A DNA stretch of 64,000 nucleotides. Source: Planctomycetota bacterium. Lineage in GTDB: Bacteria; Planctomycetota; Phycisphaerae; UBA1845; PWPN01. Made by a program: the position numbers and the translations under genes. The notes under the pieces were generated by a model. That model ran no database searches, had not been told where the DNA came from, and saw nothing but the letters and a program-made list of their open reading frames with translations. Below are positions 26,901 to 35,995 of the stretch, piece after piece. How positions within the stretch are numbered: position 1 is the first letter of the stretch; the number at the start of each line of letters is the position of its first letter. The stretch lies in NCBI GenBank assembly GCA_029550525.1, contig JAKPHF010000046.1, positions 265,708-329,707 of the forward strand. The letters are read 5' to 3'.

Positions 26901-27227
26901 TTGGAGATATCCGTCACGGGACGACACCTCGAAGTCACGGACTCCATGCGTCAGTTCGTGAACGAGAAGGTCGCCCGACTCCAACGCTTTTACGACCGGA
27001 TCGAGTCGATCCAGGTACTCGCGGACCGGGAATCGATGCGGTTTCGCACGGAACTGCTCGTACGGACCGATCATAAGCAGACATTCGTGGCCCAGGTGGA
27101 GGCCGACGAATTTCACGAATCGGTGGATCTCGTCATCGATAAGATGGAACGACAATTGCGTGAGCACAAGGAGAAGCTCCGCAACCGCAAGCACCAGCCC
27201 GGGTCCCCGCCCCAGCCCGAGAGCTGA
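26901..27227 (+). CDS. hpf: Ribosome hibernation-promoting factor (HPF/RaiA family)
   Basis: This 108-residue protein binds the 30S subunit and helps store idle ribosomes. It opens LEISVTGRHLEVTDSMRQFVNEKV, the beta-alpha start of the family, and ends in a basic tail (HKEKLRNRKHQ). The start is the TTG at 26901: AGGAGA lies six bases before it, and upstream in-frame sequence has no family similarity. It is the short form, without the dimerisation domain of long HPF. It is followed by ptsN, an arrangement also known from the rpoN region of proteobacteria. Confidence 0.9.
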   Translation: MEISVTGRHLEVTDSMRQFVNEKVARLQRFYDRIESIQVLADRESMRFRTELLVRTDHKQTFVAQVEADEFHESVDLVIDKMERQLREHKEKLRNRKHQPGSPPQPES

Positions 27228-27275
27228 GCCGTCCCCGTCAAACGAGCTGAACGAGTCCCGCGTAAAGGGTTTTTT

Positions 27276-27746
27276 ATGAAACTGACTGACTTCATTCGGA
27301 CGGATGCGATTATCCCGGAACTACAGTCGGCCGACCGTAACGGCGTGATCCGGGAATTGGTGGACGCTCTGGCCAAGAGCATGGGTTGGGATGAAAAAGA
27401 GGCCACGGCCATCAGCAAGGCCGTGATCGCTCGGGAGAACCAGGGCAGCACCGGGTTCGGCAAGGGAGTCGCCGTCCCCCACGTCAAGCATCCGTCCATC
27501 AAGCAGATTTGTGCGACCATCGGGCGCTCGAGCACCGGGGTGGACTTCAACGCCCTGGATCGGGCTCCGGTCTACCTCGTCGTGCTCCTGCTCAGCCCCG
27601 TGGACAACCCGGACCAGCACCTGGCATCCATGGAGAATATCTTCCGGCACTTGCAGCGGGAGAATTTCCGGCGATTCCTCCGGCAGGCTGCCACCAAGGA
27701 GGAGATCATCGAGCTGATCCAGGAAGCGGACGAGTTACCTAGTTGA
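27276..27746 (+). CDS. ptsN: PTS EIIA-type regulatory protein
   Basis: This 156-residue protein of the PTS EIIA(fru/Ntr) family takes its phosphoryl group on His69 in GVAVPHVKHP. The family end (FRRFLRQAATKEEIIELIQEADE) is present. No EIIB or EIIC is fused or adjacent, so a regulatory rather than transport role is likely. An AAAGGG precedes the ATG. It lies between hpf and ptsH. Confidence 0.93.
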   Translation: MKLTDFIRTDAIIPELQSADRNGVIRELVDALAKSMGWDEKEATAISKAVIARENQGSTGFGKGVAVPHVKHPSIKQICATIGRSSTGVDFNALDRAPVYLVVLLLSPVDNPDQHLASMENIFRHLQRENFRRFLRQAATKEEIIELIQEADELPS

Positions 27747-27824
27747 GTTGGTGAGGAAACACAGGCAAGACCCCGCCCGCCGGCCCGCCCGGCGAGCGGA
27801 TGATCAGTTCAGTCGAGACCCGTT

Positions 27825-28097
27825 TTGGCAGAGGAAGCGCGCATTGTCACTGTCGTTAACCCCCAAGGGCTCCATGCGCGCCCGGTAATGCGGTTTGTCG
27901 ATCTGGCCAACCAGTTCAAAGCCCAAGTCCGGGTCAAGAAGGGCGAGTGTGTCGTCGACGGCAAGAACCCCATGGAGATGATGCTGCTCGAGGCCTCTCA
28001 GGGGTCGACCATGGAGTTGGCCGCGGATGGCCCGGACGCCGCCGGCGCCATCGAGGCCCTCGCCGCCCTGGTCGCCAGCGGATTCGGCGAAATGTAA
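27825..28097 (+). CDS. ptsH: Phosphocarrier protein HPr
   Basis: This 90-residue HPr passes phosphate from enzyme I to EIIA. The active site is GLHARP with His17. The regulatory serine of Firmicutes HPr is replaced: the equivalent segment is DGKNPMEMM, with Asn at the serine position, so HPr-kinase control is not expected. The start is TTG at 27825, with only a weak GAGACC upstream, so the exact N-terminus is uncertain by a few residues. Confidence 0.9.
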   Translation: MAEEARIVTVVNPQGLHARPVMRFVDLANQFKAQVRVKKGECVVDGKNPMEMMLLEASQGSTMELAADGPDAAGAIEALAALVASGFGEM

Positions 28098-28196
28098 ATA
28101 CGTCGGGGGGCCCGGCGCAAATTGGCCCGTTCGTGGGCACGCCGGGCCGTTTCCAATCGGTCCCCCGCCGGCCGGCCAGCAATAATATCGAAGCTC

Positions 28197-29936
28197 ATGG
28201 AGATCAAAAAAGGCATTGCGGTTTCGCCCGGCGTGGTCATTGCCAACGCCGTCGTGCTCGACTCCGGCGAGTACCGGATCCCCTACCGGAACGTTCCCGC
28301 CGAGCAGGTCGAGGCCGAACTGGAGAAGCTCCGGAAGGCCTTCGAGGACTCCATCACCGAGCTGAACAGCCTGCGTGACGCCACCGCCGAGCAGTTGGGC
28401 CGCGACATCGCCTCGATCTTCGATTTCCACTACGGCGTGCTCACGCAGGGCCGCCTCCGCGAGCAGATCGCCCAGCTCATCCGCAACCAGAACTACTCCG
28501 CGGCGTTTGCCGTCCGCGAAGCTTTGCGAGGCTACCAGCGGCGGTTTCTCAAGATGCAGGACCAGCTCCTGCGCGAGCGGTACAAGGACGTTCGCGACAT
28601 CGAGCGGCGGCTGCTGCGCAACCTGATCGGCCAGGAACACGAGGATCTGAGCAACCTGCCCGAGCCGTCCATCCTGGTCGCCCACGATCTGACGCCGTCG
28701 CAGAGTGCGAATCTGGTCAAGGCCAAGATCATCGGCGTGGCCATGGACGCCGGCGGACTGACGTCGCACACCGCCATCGTCGTGCGGTCGATGGGCATCC
28801 CCGCCGTCATGGGGCTCCAGAACATCTCCGCGGGAGTCTCGACCGGCGATACGATCATCCTCGACGGAACCAAGGGTCTGGTGATCGTCGGGCCGGACCC
28901 GGAGATGCTCGCCGAGTACCGGGCCGAGGAGCGGCGGCTGGCCGCAGTCAGCTCCGGTCTGATCGAGCTGCGCGACAAGCCTGCCGTCACCGAGGATGGC
29001 GTTCAGATCTCGCTCCTGGCGAACATCGAGTTTCCTTACGAAGTCCAGACCACACTCGAAAAAGGTGCCGAGGGCATCGGCCTGTATCGCACCGAGTTCC
29101 TGTACCTGCGGAGCGAGAAGGAGCCCACGGAAGAAGAGCACTACGACGCCTATACGCTGGTCATGCGCAACATCGGCCAACGGCCGGTGATCATCCGCAC
29201 GCTCGATCTGGGCGCCGACAAGTACACGCAGTCGCAGGCCCGCGATCCGGAACGCAACCCGTTCCTGGGCTTGCGCTCCATCCGGTACTGCCTGCAGAAT
29301 CTCCAGCCGTTCAAGGTGCAGTTGCGGGCCATCCTGCGGACCAGTGTGGAAGGCGACGTGCGGATCATGTTCCCGTTGATTTCGGGGCTCATGGAGCTAC
29401 GGCAGGCCAAGATGGCCCTGGGCGATGCCATGGAAGATCTGGAAGAATTGGGCATCCCCTTCCGCCGGGACATGCCGGTGGGCATCATGGTCGAAACGCC
29501 CGCCGCCGCCATCCAGATCCGCGAACTGCTCCGCGAAACCGACTTTATCAGTATCGGGACCAACGATCTCATCCAGTACACGCTGGCGGTCGATCGCGGC
29601 AACGAGCGGGTGGCCCCGCTGTACACCGCCTCGCATCCGGCCGTTCTGCGAATGCTGCGAGACATCATCCGGGAGGCCAACCGGGCCAACGTGCCATGCA
29701 GCCTGTGCGGTGAGATGGCCGGCGAGCCGATGTACACGCTGTTCCTGCTGGGCATCGGCCTGCGATCGTTCTCCATGGCTCCGAACGACATCCCGGAGAT
29801 CAAGAAGATCATCCGGTCCACCACGATTGCCCGGGCAGTCCGAATCGCCCGGCGGGCCCTGTCGTTCGACACCGACCGGCAGGTGAGCAACTATCTGCGC
29901 GACGAGACGCGCCGAATTGCGCCCGAAGCGCTGTAG
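28197..29936 (+). CDS. ptsI: Phosphoenolpyruvate-protein phosphotransferase (enzyme I)
   Basis: This 579-residue enzyme I is phosphorylated by PEP at His191 (GGLTSHTAIVVRSMGIPAV) and passes phosphate to HPr. The PEP-binding barrel is complete, with FLYLRSEKEPTEEEHYDAY, MFPLISG, and the proton-donating cysteine in PCSLCGEMAGE. There is no N-terminal GAF domain, unlike PtsP of the proteobacterial nitrogen PTS. The start at 28197 gives the standard N-terminus (MEIKKGIAVSPGVVI). It completes a chain EI-HPr-EIIA with no sugar-permease component in the window. Confidence 0.95.
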   Translation: MEIKKGIAVSPGVVIANAVVLDSGEYRIPYRNVPAEQVEAELEKLRKAFEDSITELNSLRDATAEQLGRDIASIFDFHYGVLTQGRLREQIAQLIRNQNYSAAFAVREALRGYQRRFLKMQDQLLRERYKDVRDIERRLLRNLIGQEHEDLSNLPEPSILVAHDLTPSQSANLVKAKIIGVAMDAGGLTSHTAIVVRSMGIPAVMGLQNISAGVSTGDTIILDGTKGLVIVGPDPEMLAEYRAEERRLAAVSSGLIELRDKPAVTEDGVQISLLANIEFPYEVQTTLEKGAEGIGLYRTEFLYLRSEKEPTEEEHYDAYTLVMRNIGQRPVIIRTLDLGADKYTQSQARDPERNPFLGLRSIRYCLQNLQPFKVQLRAILRTSVEGDVRIMFPLISGLMELRQAKMALGDAMEDLEELGIPFRRDMPVGIMVETPAAAIQIRELLRETDFISIGTNDLIQYTLAVDRGNERVAPLYTASHPAVLRMLRDIIREANRANVPCSLCGEMAGEPMYTLFLLGIGLRSFSMAPNDIPEIKKIIRSTTIARAVRIARRALSFDTDRQVSNYLRDETRRIAPEAL

Positions 29937-30113
29937 GACAAGACGGCCCGCCCGCGGGTGGGCCGCGCGATCGATATCCGGCCTCGACGGCCGGGAAGGT
30001 CATCCGGCCGACTCAGGCCGGGAGGTCAGGAGGGATTAGACGACGAAACACGGCCCGCACGGTGCGGTGCCGAACGAATCGGAACACTGTTTTCACAGGT
30101 AGTACAGAGCGAT

Positions 30114-30788
30114 TTGCGGTACAAAGTAGCGATCCGTTTCGCTGTCCAGGACGATGTCCGGTTCATCTCGCATCATGACATGATGCGGCTGTTCGAGCGG
30201 GCCCTCGCCCGCACCCAATTGCCGGTGCGGTTTTCCGAGGGATTCAACCCCAGGCCCAAGCTTTCGCTGCCTCTGCCTCGACCGGTTGGCATCGCTTCCA
30301 CGGCGGACGTGCTGGTGGTTGAATTCACTGGCCCGATGGACCCGCAGGAAGCCCTTCGACAACTGGCGGCCCAAATGCCAGGCAGCGTGACACTCGAGGA
30401 GGCGTGGATTCCGCCCGGGCAGCGTCCCATGCAACCGGAGTCGGCCACCTACAGCCTGGAGCTTCCCGCCGATCAGGTCGCCCCCGTCGGCGAACGGATC
30501 GGCGTTCTCCTGCAGGCCTCGAACTGGCCCATTCGTCGGAGCGACAGTGAGTCCGAACCGGGCAAGGAGCTGGACCTGCGAAGCTATTTGCTGCACGCGG
30601 GCATCGAAGGCCGCCGCCTTTCCTGGACCGTTCGGATCAGCGGTGGCGGCACCATCCGGCCCTCGGAGTTTCTGGCCGCCGTCGGACTGGACCCGGCCCA
30701 ATGGCACCATCGGGTCTGTCGAACGGCGATCGCCTGGCGAACCCAGGCCCCGGCCGGTCCCGAACCGCACAGCCCCGCAGACGAGTAG
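30114..30788 (+). CDS. TIGR03936/DUF2344 radical-SAM-associated protein
   Basis: This protein of about 224 residues belongs to the DUF2344 family (TIGR03936). It opens RYKVAIRFAVQDDVRFISHHDMMRLFERALART and continues with LPVRFSEGFNPRPKLSLPLPRPVGI, the family core. It usually occurs beside or fused to a TIGR03960 radical SAM protein and near rng; here rng follows at once but the radical SAM partner is absent. The start is uncertain: TTG at 30114 fits the family, but upstream sequence is also open. It may act in RNA modification or ribosome biogenesis. Confidence 0.8.
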   Translation: MRYKVAIRFAVQDDVRFISHHDMMRLFERALARTQLPVRFSEGFNPRPKLSLPLPRPVGIASTADVLVVEFTGPMDPQEALRQLAAQMPGSVTLEEAWIPPGQRPMQPESATYSLELPADQVAPVGERIGVLLQASNWPIRRSDSESEPGKELDLRSYLLHAGIEGRRLSWTVRISGGGTIRPSEFLAAVGLDPAQWHHRVCRTAIAWRTQAPAGPEPHSPADE

Positions 30789-30851
30789 AAGACTCGGCGA
30801 GCTGCTTTCACCGCCATCGCTCAGGACAAGGATGTCACCGAGCAAGTAACC

Positions 30852-33692
30852 ATGACAGACAAAGACAAACCCGAAGCACAAGACAAGCCGAAGAAGACCG
30901 GACGAACCACCAAGTCGACCACTCGCAAGACCACGACGACCAAGACGGCGACGCGAGCCAAGAGCAGTACCGCCGCCAAGAAGTCGACCACTGCCAAGGC
31001 GACGAAGGAAACCAAGGCCAGGACCACACGGACTCGCCCTCGCCGCGTGAAGCCGAAATCAGAAGAGACCGTTGAAGCGACGGAAGCGATCGAGTCGGCA
31101 CAAGCGGTTGTGGGAGCTTCGACAGTCGAATCGTCGGCCCCCGCAGAGTCCTCGGCACTTGCCGAGTCATCGTCAATCGCCGAATCATCCGTGCCCACCG
31201 TGCAGGAACTCGAAGCGCCCGTGGAGGCGGTGGCTCAGCCTGAGCCGGTCGAAGATCCCGGTGCAACGGCACTGGCCGAGTGGGCGGCCGTGGGCGCGAG
31301 TGACGACCGCCGCCGGCTGGCTAACCGCGGACGAGGTCGGCCGCTTCGTCCCTCACGGCCGACTGGTTCGGCCGTGACCGAGAAGCCCGCCCCGCGTGCC
31401 GATTCCGAGTTGCTGGACATCCCGGCGTGGCCGGAACTGTCCGATGATGCCCCCGCTGCTGCGGCCAGCCCGGCGCCGCGAGCCGAGCCGCAGACTCCTG
31501 CTCGTGCGGACACCAAAGCGGCAGAGCCTGCATCGAAAGCGGCACCTCGTCCGACCCGGCAGGCGCCCGCTCAGCCCGCCAAGTCGCAAGAGGCCGGCCG
31601 CGAGCCCTTCCGTCCGGTGGACCAGAAGGAAGCGGACGTCGATTCCGACTTCGGTGCGGGACTCGAACTGGAGTCCGAGGCGCAAGCCGAGCCCGATGCC
31701 GAGAGCGAGGTCGAAGATCAAGCCGTTGCGGAGGCACCTGCGGGTGAACCGACCACCGATGAGGAACGGCCTCAAAAGTCGCGCCGTCGTCGTCGCCGCC
31801 GTCGCGGCCGTCATCGCAAAGACCAGCAGGGTCAGGATGAGCCGGGCGAAGCACAAACCAGCGGACAGAGCTCCGGTTCAACGGCGGCACCGGTTCAGCC
31901 CGAAGCGTCCGCCGACAGCTCGGCCTCGTCGACGAACTCGCCTACCTCAGAGACCGCCCTGGCGGCACCGCTACCGGCTGACACGGAGTGGGACGCCGAG
32001 TTGTCCGAGGAGGAGCTCGAACCGACAACTCCCGTGGACGAGAAGAACGGCCGGCTCATGCTGATCAACGTGGCCGAAGGCGAAGAGTGCCGGATCGCCA
32101 TCCTGCATCAGAATCGGCTCGAGGAACTGTTCATCGAACGAGCCAGCGCCGAGTCGCACGTGGGTAACATCTACAAGGGACGTGTGACAAACGTCGAGCC
32201 GAGCATCCAGGCGGCCTTCGTGGATTTCGGCCTGCCCAAGAACGGCTTCCTGCACATTTCCGACCTGCAACCGCAGTACTTCCCCGGCGGCATGAAGACC
32301 GTCGAGGAAGTGGGCCGCAAAACCCCCCGCCGGGATCGGCCGCCCATCCAGAAGTGTCTGCGCCGCGGGCAGGAAATTATCGTCCAGATCATCAAGGAAG
32401 GCATCGGCACGAAGGGTCCGACGCTGACCACGTACATCTCCATCCCGGGGCGATACCTGGTGATGATGCCCGGCATGAACCGCCTGGGCGTGTCGCGGCG
32501 AATCGAGGACGAAGAAGCCCGGCGGAAGATGCGCAAGGTTCTGGAAGAGCTGAACCTGCCCAAAGACATGGGTTTCATCCTGCGGACCGCGGGCCTGGAC
32601 CGCACGAAACGCGAGCTCCAGCAGGATCTGCTCTACCTCCAGCGATTGTGGAAGGTCGTGGAGCGGCGCATCAAGACCGAGCGAGCCCCCTGCGAGTTGT
32701 ACCGCGAATCGGACCTGGTCATCCGGACCATTCGCGATGTGTTCTCGCCGGACTTCTCCAAGATTCTGGTCGATGACGCTCAAACCGCGGAGAAAGTCCG
32801 CGATTTCCTGGCCATCGCCATGCCGCGCAGCAGCGCGCCCGTGGAGGTGTACACGGGCCATCGCCCGCTCTTCCACGAGTACAAGCTCGAACAGGAAATC
32901 GAGCGGATCAACTCGCGATACGTTCCGTTGCCCTCGGGCGGCTCGCTGGTCATCGAGTCGACCGAGGCTCTGGTGGCCATCGACGTCAACAGCGGTAAAT
33001 ACCGCGAGCACGACGACGCGGAAGAGACCGCATACCGCATCAATCTCGAAGCGGCTGAGGAGATCGCCCGGCAGTTGCGACTGCGAGACCTGGGCGGGCT
33101 GATCCTCTGCGACCTGATCGACATGCGGCTGGAGAAGCATCGCCGCGGCGTCGAGCGGGCGCTGCGTGAGGCCCTCAAGAAGCACAAGGAACGGGCCAAG
33201 TGCCTGCGGATGAGCCAGTTCGGCATCATCGAGATGACGCGGCAGCGCATGCGGCCGTCGATCAAGCGCAGCATCTATCAGGACTGCCCGCACTGTCGCG
33301 GCACCGGCCTGGTCAAGAACAGCGAGTCCATGACGCTGGACATCATGCGGCTGCTGCGTCTGGCCACGCATCACGACCAGGTGGACACGGTGGAGGTCCG
33401 CGTGGCGCCCGCCGTCGGGTTCCAATTGCAGAATCGCAAGCGTGCGGCCATCCACGCGCTCGAGCAGGAAACCGGCCGGCGCATCATCATTCGGACCGAC
33501 GAAAATCTCGGACCCGACCAGTACTCGTTCGAGTGCCTCGACCAGCGCGGCGGCACGGTTCGCATCGAAGATCTGCCGGAAAGCGCACGATCCATGCCCG
33601 AGCCGCGATCCAAGCGCCGCTCGGGCGGCGGCGGGTCCGATGCCCGCTCCAACGGCAACGGCCGCGAGACGCTGGAAGATGTCTTCGATTGA
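30852..33692 (+). CDS. Ribonuclease E/G family protein with long N-terminal extension
   Basis: This 946-residue endoribonuclease processes rRNA and mRNA. The catalytic part begins near residue 398 (LMLINVAEGEECRIAIL). It contains the S1 domain (AAFVDFGLPKNGFLHISD), the RNase H-like and DNase I-like region with metal-binding Asp in AIDVNSGKY and CDLIDM, and the zinc-link CPHCRGTG near residue 812. The first 395 residues are low complexity: a Lys/Thr/Ala-rich, histone H1-like segment (1-70), Ser/Glu/Pro-rich stretches, and an arginine block of nine (SRRRRRRRRGRH) near residue 312. Classical RNase E carries such a scaffold at its C-terminus instead. Confidence 0.92.
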   Translation: MTDKDKPEAQDKPKKTGRTTKSTTRKTTTTKTATRAKSSTAAKKSTTAKATKETKARTTRTRPRRVKPKSEETVEATEAIESAQAVVGASTVESSAPAESSALAESSSIAESSVPTVQELEAPVEAVAQPEPVEDPGATALAEWAAVGASDDRRRLANRGRGRPLRPSRPTGSAVTEKPAPRADSELLDIPAWPELSDDAPAAAASPAPRAEPQTPARADTKAAEPASKAAPRPTRQAPAQPAKSQEAGREPFRPVDQKEADVDSDFGAGLELESEAQAEPDAESEVEDQAVAEAPAGEPTTDEERPQKSRRRRRRRRGRHRKDQQGQDEPGEAQTSGQSSGSTAAPVQPEASADSSASSTNSPTSETALAAPLPADTEWDAELSEEELEPTTPVDEKNGRLMLINVAEGEECRIAILHQNRLEELFIERASAESHVGNIYKGRVTNVEPSIQAAFVDFGLPKNGFLHISDLQPQYFPGGMKTVEEVGRKTPRRDRPPIQKCLRRGQEIIVQIIKEGIGTKGPTLTTYISIPGRYLVMMPGMNRLGVSRRIEDEEARRKMRKVLEELNLPKDMGFILRTAGLDRTKRELQQDLLYLQRLWKVVERRIKTERAPCELYRESDLVIRTIRDVFSPDFSKILVDDAQTAEKVRDFLAIAMPRSSAPVEVYTGHRPLFHEYKLEQEIERINSRYVPLPSGGSLVIESTEALVAIDVNSGKYREHDDAEETAYRINLEAAEEIARQLRLRDLGGLILCDLIDMRLEKHRRGVERALREALKKHKERAKCLRMSQFGIIEMTRQRMRPSIKRSIYQDCPHCRGTGLVKNSESMTLDIMRLLRLATHHDQVDTVEVRVAPAVGFQLQNRKRAAIHALEQETGRRIIIRTDENLGPDQYSFECLDQRGGTVRIEDLPESARSMPEPRSKRRSGGGGSDARSNGNGRETLEDVFD

Positions 33693-34581
33693 CCACGCCC
33701 AGCCCCCCGCGCGGTTCCCCGGTCCTTCGCTCGCCGGCGAGCGGAAGCGACACGGCTCGTTCATCGCCGTACTGCTTCTGCTCGTCGGCGTGTGGGTGCT
33801 GGCCATGCTCTTTCGCTGGGAGATTCGCGCCCAGTGGTGGGCGTGGCAGGCCGTCCGGGCGGAAACACGTGAGACGCGCGACTACTACGTGGTACGGCTG
33901 GCGTCCATCCGCGATCAATCCTTGCCCGCCCTTGCTCGGCTGATCGATGATCCTCGCGCGGAGGTGCGCGAAGCCGCAATCACGGTTCTTCGTCATTGCG
34001 AGGGTGCTCGCGGCGCCGATTGTCTCCTCGACTTGCTGGCCGACGAAGAGCCGGACGTAGCGGGGCTTGCGGCCACGGCGTTGGCGTGGCGGCGCGATGC
34101 CCGTCAACACGTCACCACCCTTCAGCACGTGTTGTCGCGGGGCGACGATCCTCGGGCCTGGGGTGCTGCCGTGGCTTTGGGGCGGATTGGAGGCCCGGAG
34201 GCGCAAGCCGCGCTGTGCGAAGCCGCAAGCCGGCCCGCGCCGCCGCACGTGGCCGCCCAGGTCATCGATTCGCTCGGCTTGCTGGGCTGCCGCGAGGCGG
34301 TGACGCTCATGATGCGAGCTCGACATGATACCCGTCCGATCGACGTGTTGCCCTACTCACAGATGAGTGCACAACGAGCTATCCAGGCTCTGCAGGGTGA
34401 CTTGCGCAGTCGCGGCGTGGATCCGGCGTCGGCTCTGGCGTCAGCCTCGAGCCCGGCCACCGTCGCCGGCGTGGCCGAGCACTGGATCCGCCTGCTGACA
34501 GGTACGCCGGCCAGCGACCTTGCGACACAACCCGCCACCATTCTGGCCCCGGATTCGCAACCCGCCCCCCGTCCGGGCTGA
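33679..34581 (+). CDS. HEAT-repeat membrane-anchored protein
   Basis: This 300-residue protein overlaps the end of the RNase E/G gene by 14 bases, suggesting coupled translation. A TM helix (FIAVLLLLVGVWVLAMLF, residues 27-44) is followed by HEAT-like repeats: LPALARLIDDPRAEVREAAITVL, LLDLLADEEPDVAGLAATALAW, and GAAVALGRIGGPEAQAALCEA. These form a curved protein-binding solenoid, probably outside the membrane. The partner is unknown. The C-terminus is Pro/Ala-rich. Confidence 0.75.
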   Translation: MSSIDHAQPPARFPGPSLAGERKRHGSFIAVLLLLVGVWVLAMLFRWEIRAQWWAWQAVRAETRETRDYYVVRLASIRDQSLPALARLIDDPRAEVREAAITVLRHCEGARGADCLLDLLADEEPDVAGLAATALAWRRDARQHVTTLQHVLSRGDDPRAWGAAVALGRIGGPEAQAALCEAASRPAPPHVAAQVIDSLGLLGCREAVTLMMRARHDTRPIDVLPYSQMSAQRAIQALQGDLRSRGVDPASALASASSPATVAGVAEHWIRLLTGTPASDLATQPATILAPDSQPAPRPG

Positions 34582-34614
34582 AAGCGGAATCGCCGGCGGT
34601 TATGCTGACGTCAT

Positions 34615-35208
34615 ATGAGTCGGCACGATGCTATTCCGCTCACGCCCGAACTGCTGGTCGCGGCCTACACGGCCGGCCTGTTTCCCATGGACGTCGATGG
34701 GCAGATCCAGTGGTTCAGCCCCGACCCGCGGGCCATCATTCCGCTGGACGAGTTTCATGCGTCGCACACGCTCCGCCAGACTTGCCGCCAGGGGCGGTTC
34801 GAGGTGCGCATCGACGGCGACTTCGAGGCCGTCATGCGCGGCTGTGCCGATCGCGCCGAAGGCACCTGGATCTCCGAGGAGATCATTGAGGCGTATGTCA
34901 CGCTGCACCATCTGGGGCTGGCTCATTCCGTGGAATCTTGGCGAAACGGCGAGTTGGCGGGCGGGCTATATGGCGTGGCACTCGGCGGTGCGTTCTTCGG
35001 TGAATCCATGTTCAGCCGCCAGCGCGACGCCTCCAAAGTGGCCCTGGTCGCCCTCGTGCAGCGTATGCGCGACCGCGGCATGACGCTCTTGGACATCCAG
35101 TTCCTGACCCCCCACCTGGCCCGGTTCGGCGCCCGCGAAATCCCCCGCGACGAATATCTCGACCGCCTCCAGGCCGCCCTGGCCATCGAAACCCGCTTCG
35201 CGGATTAG
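34615..35208 (+). CDS. aat: Leucyl/phenylalanyl-tRNA-protein transferase
   Basis: This 197-residue enzyme adds Leu or Phe to the N-terminus of proteins with Arg or Lys at the end, marking them for ClpAP (the N-end rule). Family motifs are complete: YTAGLFPMDVDGQIQWFSPDPRAIIPL, WISEEI, HSVESW, GGLYGVALGGAFFGESMFSR and LDIQFLTPHLARFGA. It is slightly shorter than the E. coli enzyme, lacking part of its N-terminal domain as many bacterial forms do. Confidence 0.95.
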   Translation: MSRHDAIPLTPELLVAAYTAGLFPMDVDGQIQWFSPDPRAIIPLDEFHASHTLRQTCRQGRFEVRIDGDFEAVMRGCADRAEGTWISEEIIEAYVTLHHLGLAHSVESWRNGELAGGLYGVALGGAFFGESMFSRQRDASKVALVALVQRMRDRGMTLLDIQFLTPHLARFGAREIPRDEYLDRLQAALAIETRFAD

Positions 35209-35303
35209 TGATGGCTCCCGTCGCCGACTTTCACACAGGGTATGACCACCTTGCCCGCCTTGGCCCGCCGGGCCTATTAGTTCTCCAGGCGAGGCTCGGC
35301 CGA

Positions 35304-35309
35304 TATAAT
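35304..35309 (+). promoter_or_regulatory. TATAAT -10 box of the toxin-antitoxin pair
   Basis: A perfect TATAAT at 35304-35309, with TTCTCC 17 bases upstream as a poor -35. The -10 overlaps an in-frame ATG at 35308, so that ATG cannot be in the transcript. This supports the antitoxin start at 35338. An 8-bp palindrome GGACGTCC (35318-35325) just downstream is a candidate autoregulatory site. Confidence 0.6.
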
Positions 35310-35337
35310 GGTTGACGGGACGTCCGGGAGAAAACAC

Positions 35338-35550
35338 ATGGTCATCAGAGGGCATTTTGACGGGGAGAACATTGTTCTGGACGAGCCGATCCCGGAGGAA
35401 GTGCAGCCCAATACTCCGGTGGAGGTATCGTTCCAAGCCCCCAAGCCGACCGTATTCGACGAACTCGTCAAGCTGGCGCGTCCTTGCGAGCTGCCTCCCG
35501 ACTTTGCCGCTCAACATGAGCACTACGTCAAGGGTGGCCCCCGCCGATGA
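35338..35550 (+). CDS. Antitoxin-like protein of a VapBC-type pair
   Basis: This 70-residue protein opens MVIRGHFDGENIVLDEPIPEEV and continues to a short acidic-basic tail. It overlaps the PIN-domain gene by four bases (ATGA), the usual antitoxin-first layout. GGGAG lies seven bases before the start. The N-terminal beta-strand pattern resembles small DUF104- or AbrB-like antitoxins, but I would not name the family. It should neutralise the toxin and repress its own promoter. Confidence 0.75.
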   Translation: MVIRGHFDGENIVLDEPIPEEVQPNTPVEVSFQAPKPTVFDELVKLARPCELPPDFAAQHEHYVKGGPRR

Positions 35551-35963
35551 AATACACCTTCGTGGACACCTCGTGGCTTCTCGCCCTTCTTGTGAGCAGT
35601 GACGAACTCCACGAAAAGGCGCTTCGCCTCCAGCTGTTACTTCGCCCGCCCGTTCTCACCACCGAATACGTGCTGGTCGAATTTGCGGATGCATTGTCCA
35701 AAAGAGCGCGCGACGTTGTGAGCCGCACCTTGAAATACCTTCGTGAGGATCCCGACACGAGAATCGTCCAGTGTTCCAACGCGCTGTTTGAGAAGGGCCT
35801 CGAACTCTTTGAGAACCGGCCGGACAAGCCGTGGAGCTTGACGGACTGCAATTCTTTCATCACCATGCGCGAGCACGGTGCCACCGATGCCCTCACCTGG
35901 GATCACCACTTGGAGCAGGCGGGGTTTCGGGCGTTGCTGAGGTCGCCGGTGGCTGGAGCGTGA
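35547..35963 (+). CDS. PIN-domain RNase toxin, VapC type
   Basis: This 138-residue PIN-domain ribonuclease has its acidic metal site in FVDTSW (Asp7), the Glu in VLVEFADAL, and SLTDCNSF near residue 98 with the later Asp of TDALTWDHH. VapC toxins cut tRNA or rRNA when freed from the antitoxin. It is translationally coupled to the gene before it. The pair lies between aat and a DUF115 gene and looks chromosomal and stable. Confidence 0.88.
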   Translation: MKYTFVDTSWLLALLVSSDELHEKALRLQLLLRPPVLTTEYVLVEFADALSKRARDVVSRTLKYLREDPDTRIVQCSNALFEKGLELFENRPDKPWSLTDCNSFITMREHGATDALTWDHHLEQAGFRALLRSPVAGA

Positions 35964-35995
35964 CGGGATGTCGCGCGGATGGGGTTGTGGCAAGG

